Assembly (NCBI GenBank): GCA_029938185.1
Contig: JAOZVK010000031.1
Span: 1 to 21,915 of the forward strand
Direction: 5' to 3'
Length of the DNA: 21,915 nucleotides
Source: Bacteroidales bacterium
Lineage (GTDB): Bacteria > Bacteroidota > Bacteroidia > Bacteroidales > JAOZVK01
The notes beneath the pieces were generated by a model that saw nothing but the letters and a program-made list of their open reading frames with translations, was not told the DNA's origin and did not search any database. The position numbers and the translations under genes were made by a program. This document shows positions 1 through 6,869 of this stretch, piece by piece; position 1 is the first letter of the stretch; the number at the start of each line of letters is the position of its first letter.

Positions 1-76
1 TATTTTATTCATCTAATCAATTAATAATTAATCTGTTAGGACTGAACAGTCTCGTAAGGACGACAACTATTGTTAA

Positions 77-96
77 ACCACGATGATAATCGTGGT
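77..96. terminator. Hairpin downstream of the deacetylase-like gene
   Basis: A perfect 8-bp stem ACCACGAT / ATCGTGGT encloses a GATA loop. It lies about 47 bp beyond the stop of the minus-strand gene at 143-1192, so it could terminate that transcript or one entering from the left. Neither side carries a convincing T-run, so the terminator role is only inferred. Confidence 0.35.
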
Positions 97-142
97 ATTA
101 AAAGAACTTATGACATAAAGACGAACTATTCCCACACTATCG

Positions 143-1192
143 TTATGGGTTTACAATAGTTTGTCCTATCGGACTTTTTGATTGCACAGGTCGAAAAATT
201 TCTCCAGCATTTTTAACTGTTTTAAATTCAATATTTTTCATATTTTTCTTCGAAATATATTGAAATAATTTAACAATTGGAACTTTATAAAAAATATCAC
301 CCTCTTGATGAAAACCTACATTATAAAAAAAGTCTTTTTCTTCATTATTTTTAATACTTTCAATAGCTTTTTTTAAAACAGGAAGCATGGTTTTTTCTAC
401 AGAAGCAAAATCAGACATAGATACATTATTAGGCATTTCTATTAAATTATTTAAACAATACGGTTGAGTAAGCGGAGTAATATAACTATCGTTACAATAT
501 TTTTGAGTTAAAGAATTGCTAACATAATACTCTGTTTGAATTTGATGTCCCCACATTTTTATTATCATTTCAGTAAAGCCTTCATAGCTGTCATCATAAT
601 CATCTTTAAAATTACCATCATTATTATTACAATAATTTTGTGATAATACTTCTGGTGGAGTAGCTGAAGAATCATATTTAAAATTGTTATTTTCTAAAGC
701 TAACAATACGTTGTCTGATGCCAACCAACCACCTGCTCTAAAACTATCTATCTGTTTTATATCAAAATTATCTAACATTATTGTTTTTGACGTTTCAATT
801 ATCTTTACAATCTCTTCGTATGTGTATGCAGATAAGGGTACTCCTCTACCAGTGTTTTGGGCTTGTAATTTTTTTGGAAGTAGTGAAAAAAATTTTTTCA
901 TAAACTTAGAGTGTTTATTGTAAAAATCTGGTTTTGTTCTAAATTCTACATTTGATTGTTTTATTAGGCTTTCAAAACAATGTATATGCAATGCTATTTC
1001 ATCATTATCGAAAATTGCTTTTTGTATTTTTTGTCTTGCATTTTTAATACTTTTACTAAAATATGCTGGACAAATAAAATGTGTGATAGGAATATGATTT
1101 CCTATTTGTTTACGAAGTTTTAGTAAGTCTGATAAATTATGAAAATGCTCGCCTTCCCAGTCTACTGTTAAAGAAAATATTATTTTTTTCAT
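143..1192 (-). CDS. Polysaccharide deacetylase-like (NodB-type) protein
   Basis: A 349-residue protein that reads as a member of the NodB/polysaccharide deacetylase superfamily, metal-dependent enzymes that remove acetyl groups from sugars. The N-terminal beta strand ends in TVDWEGEHF (D11, E13), in the position of the catalytic aspartate motif. EIALHIHCFE (H69, H71) fits the metal-binding histidine motif. SFRAGGWLASD (150-160) matches the R-A-G-x-W third motif seen in the divergent branch of this family. No signal peptide is visible, so a cytoplasmic role is likely, as for nucleotide-sugar or glycan-precursor modification; the substrate is unknown. The gene is alone on its strand and divergent from the acyl-CoA block. 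Its last 11 codons contain a small hairpin (GTCC-GATA-GGAC on the coding strand) resembling the repeat after the AtuA gene. The family call is firm, the substrate is not. Confidence 0.75.
   Translation of the reverse strand: MKKIIFSLTVDWEGEHFHNLSDLLKLRKQIGNHIPITHFICPAYFSKSIKNARQKIQKAIFDNDEIALHIHCFESLIKQSNVEFRTKPDFYNKHSKFMKKFFSLLPKKLQAQNTGRGVPLSAYTYEEIVKIIETSKTIMLDNFDIKQIDSFRAGGWLASDNVLLALENNNFKYDSSATPPEVLSQNYCNNNDGNFKDDYDDSYEGFTEMIIKMWGHQIQTEYYVSNSLTQKYCNDSYITPLTQPYCLNNLIEMPNNVSMSDFASVEKTMLPVLKKAIESIKNNEEKDFFYNVGFHQEGDIFYKVPIVKLFQYISKKNMKNIEFKTVKNAGEIFRPVQSKSPIGQTIVNP
163..174 (-). repeat. Short hairpin inside the 3' end of the deacetylase-like gene
   Basis: On the minus strand AAGTCC-GATA-GGAC-AAACTATTG resembles the sequence at 8686-8709, which reads AAGTCCC-ATC-GGGAC and then GACCTATTG. 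It may be a diverged copy of the gene-end repeat absorbed into the coding region. Confidence 0.3.
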
Positions 1193-1222
1193 ATTTATTT
1201 TTTATAAATATATTTTTTTTTG

Positions 1223-1230
1223 CAAAAATA
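1223..1230 (-). promoter_or_regulatory. Candidate -7 box for the deacetylase-like gene
   Basis: On the minus strand TATTTTTG matches the Bacteroidota -7 consensus TAnnTTTG and lies about 30 bp before the ATG at 1192. No TTTG or TTG stands at the expected -33 spacing, so this is weak. Confidence 0.3.
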
Positions 1231-1252
1231 TAAAAGTTTTAAGAAAAAAAAT

Positions 1253-1260
1253 TAACTTTG
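1253..1260 (+). promoter_or_regulatory. Candidate -7 box (TAACTTTG) upstream of the acyl-CoA block
   Basis: TAACTTTG fits TAnnTTTG and is followed by GTG. It points right, about 370 bp before the first carboxylase gene, with the MITE-like element lying in between. No TTTG is found at the usual -33 spacing; the nearest one, at 1219-1222, is too far upstream. It is the best visible promoter for the block, but unproven. Confidence 0.4.
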
Positions 1261-1303
1261 TGTAAAAGTTTATATTCAGCATAAAATTGGGGCTACACAT
1301 TTA

Positions 1304-1524
1304 GTATTGGACTGGGCTTATAAAAATACAAGCAAAAATAGCTTATTTAAGTTTATTATTAGTTCCTAAAATTTTTTTTTATTTCGTTAGTAAGTTTTTT
1401 TGCCCTGAAGGGGGCATAAGCAAAAACGCCCTGAAAGGCAAAAGCAACACAATAAAAAAATGAATAAAATTAGAACTAATAATATTGTTGTAATTTATTA
1501 ATTTTTATAAGCCCAGTATTGGAC
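1304..1524. mobile_element. MITE-like element with 9-bp target duplication
   Basis: The element proper spans 1313-1515 (203 bp). Its terminal inverted repeats are perfect over 15 bp: TGGGCTTATAAAAAT at 1313-1327 and its reverse complement at 1501-1515. A second inner inverted repeat, TATTATTAGTTC (1354-1365) against 1473-1484, extends the fold. Both outer edges carry GTATTGGAC (1304-1312 and 1516-1524), a 9-bp direct repeat as expected for a target site duplication; it is 10 bp if the preceding A is counted. No coding sequence is inside, so it would need a transposase elsewhere. The centre holds two small GC-rich hairpins around GCCCTGAAGG. Confidence 0.75.
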
Positions 1525-1604
1525 ACTATTTTATTTTTTTGACAGAATTTACAGGATTGATTTTTATCCTATTACGAAGTGCCTGATAAACAATACTGTC
1601 CAAT
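1518..1604. repeat. Older palindromic segment hit by the MITE, with a half-copy of the AATCCTGT repeat
   Basis: ATTGGACACTATT (1518-1530) and AATACTGTCCAAT (1592-1604) are inverted with one mismatch in 13. Between them GACAGAATTTACAGGATT (1541-1558) matches the left arm of the palindrome at 6742-6799. The MITE target duplication lies at the edge of this segment, so the MITE inserted next to or into a pre-existing repeat. Confidence 0.45.
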
Positions 1605-1627
1605 TTTACGTGCGGTAACTAAATTTT

Positions 1628-3274
1628 GTGAAACATGTCCATAATTTCCATAATTTAAAAATAAAAAAATTGTACAAATTAGAAACCAAAATTGATGTAA
1701 GTTCTTTGGAATTTAAAAAAAATAAAGAACAATTTGAGGAAGTACTTAATAAATATAAATCTACACTTAGAGAAATAAGAAAAGGAGGAACAAAACGAGC
1801 TGTAGATAAGCATAAATCAAGAGGTAAGTTATTAGCAAGAGAAAGAATTGATTTACTTCTTGACAAAAACACACCTTTTCTTGAACTATCGCCACTTGCG
1901 GCTCACGGGAAATATAATAATACTTTTCCTTCGGCTGGAATTGTAACAGGTATTGGAGTGATACACGGACAAGAAACAGTAATTGTTGCAAATGATGCTA
2001 CTGTTAAGGGTGGTACATATAATAAGGAAACAATAAAAAAGCATGTCAGGGCGCAGCAAGTTGCTATCGAAAATCATTTACCATGTGTTTATATGGTAGA
2101 TTCGGGAGGTGCTTTTTTGCCTGAGCAAGCAAATGTTTTTCCTGATAGATTTGATTTTGGAAGATTTTTTTATAATCAAGCAAGATTATCTGCAAAAGAA
2201 ATACCTCAAATTTCGATAGTTATGGGTTCGTGTACTGCCGGTGGCGCATATATTCCTGCAATGAGCGATGAAACTATTATTGTGAAAGAACAGGGAACAA
2301 TATTTATAGGAGGACCGCCATTGGTAAAAGCAGCAACTGGTGAAGAAGTTAGTGCCGAAGAACTTGGAGGCGCAAATGTGCATACTTCAATTTCGGGAGT
2401 AGCAGACCATTTTGCTGAAAACGACCGACATGCTATTCAAATTTGTAGAAATATATTTGAATCAATAAGTAGAGAAAAACAGTTTATTGATATTGCTAAA
2501 CCTGAAGAACCTGCCTACGACCCCGAAGAATTATATGGAATTGCTCCTCTTGATTTAAAAAAGCCTATTGATTCGAAAGAAATAATAATGAGAATTGTAG
2601 ATTCCAGTAAATTTCACGAATTTAAACCTCGTTATGCTCCTACATTAGTAACTGGTTTTGCACGTCTTATGGGTTTTCCTATTGGAATAATTGCAAACAA
2701 TGGTGTTTTATTTTCCGAAACTTCATTAAAAGGAGCTCATTTTATTCAATTGTGTTCGGCTCGTAAAATCCCAATACTTTTTTTACAAAATATTACAGGT
2801 TTTATTGTTGGAAAACAATATGAACATAAGGGAATTGCACGAGATGGAGCAAAACTTGTTCATGCGGTAGCAAATGCAGGTGTTCCTAAATTTACTGTTG
2901 TATTTGGTGGTTCGTTTGGTGCAGGAAATTATGCAATGGCAGGAAGAGCCTACGACCCAAGATTTTTGTTTATGTGGCCAAATGCAAAAATTTCAGTAAT
3001 GGGAGGAGAACAGGCAGCAAATGTGCTTGTTACAGTAAAAAAAGACCAGCTAAAAGCACGAGGAAAAGAAATGCCGGAAGCAGAAATAGAAAAATTGAAA
3101 CAAAATATACTAAATAAGTATGATGAAGAAGGTTCTGCTTATTATAGTACCGCCAGATTATGGGACGATGGAATTATTGACCCAGTCGATACTCGAAAAA
3201 TAATTGCTATGGGAATAGCTGCAAGTTTAAACAAAAAATACCCTGAACCTAAATATGGGATTTTTAGAATGTAA
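1628..3274 (+). CDS. Acyl-CoA carboxylase, carboxyltransferase (beta) subunit of the MCC/GCC type
   Basis: This subunit transfers CO2 from carboxybiotin to the gamma carbon of a branched 2-enoyl-CoA, 3-methylcrotonyl-CoA in leucine breakdown or geranyl-CoA in terpene breakdown. Both crotonase-like halves are present. GSCTAGGAYIPAMSDE (200-215) forms the first oxyanion hole and GGSFGAGNYAM (427-437) the second. WPNAKISVMGGEQAA (450-464) is typical of MCC/GCC beta subunits and unlike propionyl-CoA carboxylase. The open frame starts at GTG 1628, giving 548 residues. TTG at 1670 would give MYKLETKID and 534 residues, which fits the family N-terminus better, so the true start may be there. The biotin-bearing partner is at 4654-6651. 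The stop TAA at 3272-3274 is fused to a palindromic repeat. MCC and GCC cannot be separated by eye. Confidence 0.92.
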   Translation: MKHVHNFHNLKIKKLYKLETKIDVSSLEFKKNKEQFEEVLNKYKSTLREIRKGGTKRAVDKHKSRGKLLARERIDLLLDKNTPFLELSPLAAHGKYNNTFPSAGIVTGIGVIHGQETVIVANDATVKGGTYNKETIKKHVRAQQVAIENHLPCVYMVDSGGAFLPEQANVFPDRFDFGRFFYNQARLSAKEIPQISIVMGSCTAGGAYIPAMSDETIIVKEQGTIFIGGPPLVKAATGEEVSAEELGGANVHTSISGVADHFAENDRHAIQICRNIFESISREKQFIDIAKPEEPAYDPEELYGIAPLDLKKPIDSKEIIMRIVDSSKFHEFKPRYAPTLVTGFARLMGFPIGIIANNGVLFSETSLKGAHFIQLCSARKIPILFLQNITGFIVGKQYEHKGIARDGAKLVHAVANAGVPKFTVVFGGSFGAGNYAMAGRAYDPRFLFMWPNAKISVMGGEQAANVLVTVKKDQLKARGKEMPEAEIEKLKQNILNKYDEEGSAYYSTARLWDDGIIDPVDTRKIIAMGIAASLNKKYPEPKYGIFRM

Positions 3275-3293
3275 GGTCTTCGACCTATTAAAT
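3273..3293 (-). repeat. Gene-bracketing palindromic repeat, hairpin end at the stop of the beta subunit
   Basis: AAGGTCTTCGACCTATTAAAT begins in the last two bases of the TAA stop. The stem is AGGTC-TTC-GACCT. The conserved TGGCTTACGC arm that follows in other copies is degraded here. Strand is given so that plus means the GGTCGAAGACC end is on the right. Confidence 0.75.
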
Positions 3294-3472
3294 ATCATTA
3301 GACACATGCTGTAAATAAAATACTTACTATAATAAAAGGTTAAAACTGCTGTTAGAGTGCCTAAAATATTTGAGATATTAATCAAAATATTGTATGATTG
3401 AAAAATTAAGCCACCTAAAAAATATATCAGTAGTCTTACATAAGTTTTTCTACATTTATATAATTAACTAAA

Positions 3473-3576
3473 TAAGTACTGTTACAAAAGTTTTTCGACA
3501 TTTTCTTATTCATAACTTTCTGATTAAGTTGTTTTAATACTAATGCGTAAGCAACTATAAATAGGTCGAAGACCTT
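3473..3576 (+). repeat. Full 104-bp copy of the gene-bracketing repeat
   Basis: It runs from TAAGTACTGTTACAAAAG to the hairpin AGGTCGAAGACCTT, with TAATGCGTAAGCAAC in between. It aligns without gaps over 104 bp to the inverse copy at 21711-21814, at about 85% identity by hand count. A truncated left end of the same family (AGTAGTCTTACATAAG) lies just upstream at 3429-3460. This copy is not next to a gene; another partial copy follows at 3695. Together with that copy it occupies much of the 470-bp spacer 3275-3744. Confidence 0.8.
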
Positions 3577-3631
3577 AAGTAGGTCATTGTATAAAATCGA
3601 CACTTTGTAAAGTTGTAACTTATTGTAATTC

Positions 3632-3681
3632 TGGCGTAAACAAAATTGTTAATTGTCCATTATTCATTGTTAATTACTTAA
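3632..3681 (+). repeat. Secondary dispersed motif (GGCGTAA-CAAAATTGTT type)
   Basis: TGGCGTAAACAAAATTGTTA followed by ATTGTCCATTA and TTACTTAA resembles segments at 18408-18450 and 16392-16445. It contains its own GCGTAA core and lies between copies of the main repeat. Confidence 0.4.
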
Positions 3682-3694
3682 CAGCAATTTTAAA

Positions 3695-3729
3695 AATGCG
3701 TAAGCCACATTAAATAGGTCATAGACCTT
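3695..3729 (+). repeat. Partial gene-bracketing repeat before the crotonase gene
   Basis: AATGCGTAAGCCACATTAAA followed by TAGGTCATAGACCTT. The hairpin AGGTC-ATA-GACCT ends 15 nt before the ATG at 3745. The left half of the 104-bp unit is missing. Confidence 0.8.
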
Positions 3730-3744
3730 CATTACAAAAAAAAT

Positions 3745-4530
3745 ATGTATAAAACAATAGAAATAGAAATACAAAAAAATATTGCAAATGTTTTTTTAAA
3801 TCGTCCAAAAGTAAGAAATGCATTAAACGAAGACATGATTAGTGAACTTATTGATTGTTTCAAATCTTTAAATAAAACTGATGTTAGAGCTGTTGTTTTC
3901 AGAGGTAAAGGAAAAGTATTTTGTGCTGGTGCTGATATTAACTGGATGAAAAATGTAGCAAATTACAGCTATGAACAAAATTATAGCGAAAGTCTAAAAC
4001 TGGCAAACTGTTTCAATGCAATTTATACTTGCAACAAACCTGTGATTGCTGCTGTTCATGGAGCTGCTTTTGGGGGTGCAAACGGATTATTTGCTGCTTG
4101 TGATATAGTTTATGCTGATAATGAAACATTATTTTCATTCAGCGAAGTAAAAATCGGTATTATTCCAGCAACAATTTCTCCATACATAATTAAAAGAATT
4201 GGCGAATTTAATTCAAAAGAATTAATGCTGACAGGCAAAAAATTTAAAGGAAATCATGCCGAACGAATAGGATTAATAAACAAATCGGTAGATGCAGAAC
4301 AATTAGACGAATATGTTAATAACACAATAAAAGATTTGCTAACAAGTGCGCCAATGGCAGTATCAAAATGTAAAGAATTGGTATATAATGTATGTAATGA
4401 TTATTCGTTTGAAAATTCATTAGAAAAAACTGCTAAAATAATTGCAGATATACGTGCAACCGAAGAAGGACAAGAAGGCATGGCTTCATTCTTAGAAAAA
4501 CGAAAAGCAAATTGGAGGTCTTCGACCTAA
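3745..4530 (+). CDS. Enoyl-CoA hydratase/isomerase family protein, methylglutaconyl-CoA hydratase-like
   Basis: A 261-residue crotonase. It probably hydrates the gamma-carboxylated product of the neighbouring carboxylase: 3-methylglutaconyl-CoA to HMG-CoA (LiuC type) or the isohexenyl homologue (AtuE type). FCAGADINWMK (59-69) gives the first oxyanion-hole segment and HGAAFGGANGLFAACD (105-120) the second. The glutamate that is Glu144 in rat crotonase is Gly114 here, while the Glu164 equivalent is kept as E134 in FSEVKIGIIPATISP. That pattern, with the IPATISP string, is characteristic of methylglutaconyl-type hydratases rather than general enoyl-CoA hydratases. It sits between the two carboxylase subunits. 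The final codons, for R-S-S-T and stop, lie within the palindromic repeat AGGTCTTCGACCTAA, so the native C-terminus was probably altered by the repeat. Confidence 0.9.
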   Translation: MYKTIEIEIQKNIANVFLNRPKVRNALNEDMISELIDCFKSLNKTDVRAVVFRGKGKVFCAGADINWMKNVANYSYEQNYSESLKLANCFNAIYTCNKPVIAAVHGAAFGGANGLFAACDIVYADNETLFSFSEVKIGIIPATISPYIIKRIGEFNSKELMLTGKKFKGNHAERIGLINKSVDAEQLDEYVNNTIKDLLTSAPMAVSKCKELVYNVCNDYSFENSLEKTAKIIADIRATEEGQEGMASFLEKRKANWRSST

Positions 4531-4537
4531 TTAATAT
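4516..4537 (-). repeat. Gene-bracketing repeat forming the 3' end of the crotonase gene
   Basis: AGGTCTTCGACCT starts four codons before the TAA and supplies the stop itself (TAA at 4528-4530). It is followed by AATTAATATT, a shortened form of the usual arm. Confidence 0.75.
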
Positions 4538-4610
4538 TCATTTTTATTAAATAGTTCTAAAACCTTACTATTTAATCAATTGAAAGTAAGATTTTGTTAA
4601 AAATTTAGGT

Positions 4611-4639
4611 GTAAGCAACATAAAAAGGCTTGAAGAGCC
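4611..4639 (+). repeat. Gene-bracketing repeat with changed but still paired stem, before the alpha subunit
   Basis: GTAAGCAACATAAAAA is followed by the hairpin GGCT-TGAAG-AGCC (4627-4639). Compared with GGTC/GACC elsewhere, both arms changed in a complementary way. The hairpin ends 14 nt before the ATG at 4654. Confidence 0.7.
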
Positions 4640-4653
4640 AAAATAATTAAAAA

Positions 4654-6651
4654 ATGAAAATATTTAAAAAAATACTTATTGCAAATAGAGGCGAAATAGC
4701 TGTTCGCATAATTAAATCAGCAAAAAAATTAGGAATAAGTACAGTAGCAATATATTCTGAAGTTGATTCGAATTCATTGCATATCTCAAAAGCCGATGAA
4801 AATTATTGTCTTGGACATTCCAATTTATCTGAAACTTATCTCAATATTAAAAAAATTATTGATATAGCTAAAATTGCAAACTGCGATGCAATTCACCCTG
4901 GCTATGGATTTTTAGCCGAAAATCCCGAATTTGTTAAAGCTTGTGAACAAGAAAAAATTGTTTTTATTGGTCCAAACAGCAATTCTATAAAATTGATGGG
5001 TAATAAAATTGAAGCTCGTAAATATGCTATGAATACCAAAATTCCTGTTGTTGCGGGACAAGTAGGAAAAGGTGACGAATTAATTAAAAAAGCAGAAAAT
5101 ATTTCATTTCCGATATTAGTAAAAGCTGCTGCCGGTGGTGGTGGTAAAGGAATGAGAATTGTTCACGATAAATCGGAACTAAAAGCGTCAATTGAAGCAA
5201 CAAGCCGCGAAGCAAAAGCCTATTTTGATGATGGTACAGTTTTTATCGAAAAATATTTAGAATCGCCAAGGCATATCGAAGTTCAGATTATTGGTGATAA
5301 CTTTGGAAATGTTATCCATTTGTATGAAAGAGAATGCTCTATACAAAGACGTTACCAGAAAATTATAGAAGAAGCACCATCGCCAACCGTAACAGATGAT
5401 TTACGTACAAAAATTTGTGATGCTGCTGTTAGAATTGCCGAAAATATTGGCTATAATAATGCTGGAACAGTTGAATTTTTGGTTGATAAAAACATGGATT
5501 TTTACTTTCTTGAAATGAATACAAGAGTTCAGGTAGAGCACCCTGTTTCGGAAATGATTACAGGAGTTGATATTGTTAGCGAACAAATTCTTATAAGTGC
5601 AGGTAATCCGCTACGTTTCAAACAAGATGAAATTTCAATAAATGGTCATGCAATAGAATGCCGTATTTATGCAGAAAATCCATTAAACAGTTTTCTACCA
5701 TCGCCCGGAGAAATGCAATTGTATATTGAACCAAATGACAAAAATATAAGAATTGATACTGGTATTGGTTCAAAAACAGAAATTAAAAGCAATTTCGACC
5801 CAATGATTTCTAAACTAATAGTTTGGGAAGAAGACAGAGATATAGCAATACGAAAAATGATTAATACATTACACAAATATTCTATTCATGGAATTGAAAC
5901 AAATATTTTATATCTCACTTACATTCTAAAAGATTCATTATTTATAAGCAATAAAATATCAACGAAATATTGCGATAGTGAGACCCAGAATATTATTAAT
6001 AGAATAAATGAAGATAGAAAGAAAACAGAAATTGAAATACCTATTTTAGCATATTTACTTTTTAGTCTCAATCAAAATATTGATGAAACAGCAAATGTTT
6101 GGGAAAAAATAGGTTTTTGGCGTAATATCATTTCAGTAGATATTGAATTTGAAAAGAAGATGTACAATATTGAATTGAAAAAACGAAACGATAATGTATT
6201 TGAGCTTGATTTTAATAATAAAAAACATGAGGCTTTAATAAAAAATATTAATGAAAATTCTATTGATTTATTGTTAAATAATTCAAGTCATTATCTTACA
6301 TTTTCTAATGACAATAATTTTAATATTACTGTTGAATATAATAATCATAAATTCAAACTAAGAAGAAATGATTTTATGAACGATGATTTTATTTATGAAT
6401 CCGATTCTCAAACAAATGAGTCAGGTAATAATGTATCATCTCCAATGCCAGGAAAAATAATAAAAATAAATGTTTCGGAAGGAGATAAGGTCAAAAAAGG
6501 TGATGTTTTGCTAATTGTCGAAGCAATGAAAATGGAAAATAGTATTAGTTCGCCCAGAGATGCAATTGTAAAAAAAATTAATGCCAAAATAAACCAAAAT
6601 ATTATGAGTGGGCAAATTATTATTGAACTAAAAGGTCTTCGACCTATTTAA
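4654..6651 (+). CDS. Acyl-CoA carboxylase, biotin carboxylase/BCCP (alpha) subunit
   Basis: A 665-residue alpha subunit that carboxylates its own biotin with ATP and bicarbonate and passes the CO2 to the beta subunit at 1628-3274. The N-terminal biotin carboxylase domain starts ILIANRGEIAVRII (7-20). The ATP-grasp glycine loop is KAAAGGGGKGM (157-167), and FLEMNTRVQVEHPVSEMITG (285-304) holds the catalytic glutamate and arginine (E287, R291). A linker of about 460-590 corresponds to the BT region joining alpha to beta in MCC. The BCCP domain at 594-660 has the biotin lysine in EAMKMEN (K626). Size and order match MccA/LiuD or AtuF. The last residues, K-G-L-R-P-I, are encoded by the palindromic repeat, and the TAA lies inside that repeat's TATTTAAT segment. 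Confidence 0.93.
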   Translation: MKIFKKILIANRGEIAVRIIKSAKKLGISTVAIYSEVDSNSLHISKADENYCLGHSNLSETYLNIKKIIDIAKIANCDAIHPGYGFLAENPEFVKACEQEKIVFIGPNSNSIKLMGNKIEARKYAMNTKIPVVAGQVGKGDELIKKAENISFPILVKAAAGGGGKGMRIVHDKSELKASIEATSREAKAYFDDGTVFIEKYLESPRHIEVQIIGDNFGNVIHLYERECSIQRRYQKIIEEAPSPTVTDDLRTKICDAAVRIAENIGYNNAGTVEFLVDKNMDFYFLEMNTRVQVEHPVSEMITGVDIVSEQILISAGNPLRFKQDEISINGHAIECRIYAENPLNSFLPSPGEMQLYIEPNDKNIRIDTGIGSKTEIKSNFDPMISKLIVWEEDRDIAIRKMINTLHKYSIHGIETNILYLTYILKDSLFISNKISTKYCDSETQNIINRINEDRKKTEIEIPILAYLLFSLNQNIDETANVWEKIGFWRNIISVDIEFEKKMYNIELKKRNDNVFELDFNNKKHEALIKNINENSIDLLLNNSSHYLTFSNDNNFNITVEYNNHKFKLRRNDFMNDDFIYESDSQTNESGNNVSSPMPGKIIKINVSEGDKVKKGDVLLIVEAMKMENSISSPRDAIVKKINAKINQNIMSGQIIIELKGLRPI

Positions 6652-6663
6652 TATTGCTTTTGC
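6632..6663 (-). repeat. Gene-bracketing repeat supplying the last codons and stop of the alpha subunit
   Basis: AAGGTCTTCGACCTATTTAA overlaps the final six codons including TAA at 6649-6651, and is followed by TATTGCTTTTGC, a degraded form of the usual TGTGGCTTACGC. Confidence 0.8.
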
Positions 6664-6741
6664 TTGATATATAAACAGTATTAAACAAACAACATATAAC
6701 AGACTAGTGTAACAAGTCATAAGTTTCTTTAGTATTATTTA

Positions 6742-6799
6742 GACAAGATTTACAGGATTTATATGTTTAAAATATCCTGTTAATCCTGTAAATCCTGTC
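6742..6799. repeat. AATCCTGT palindrome
   Basis: GACAAGATTTACAGGATT (6742-6759) and AATCCTGTAAATCCTGTC (6782-6799) are inverted with one mismatch in 18, around a 22-bp centre carrying an extra ATCCTGTT. A half-copy of the left arm lies at 1541-1558. It lies in the 218-bp spacer before the AtuA gene and could form a strong hairpin in that leader. Confidence 0.7.
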
Positions 6800-6869
6800 A
6801 AATTATTACATTTATAAACTTAATCAATTTATGTCTTAATACACCAGTACATATAAAAATAATTAATAT

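Noticed and set aside
684..923. Plus-strand 79-residue ORF inside the deacetylase-like gene
   Set aside because: It is antisense to a gene with clear family motifs, has no start context and resembles nothing; other long frames opposite real genes were discarded for the same reason.
3273..3293. The gene-end repeat as an ordinary rho-independent terminator
   Set aside because: The stem is short, no T-run follows, and identical hairpins also sit just upstream of start codons, which a terminator should not.
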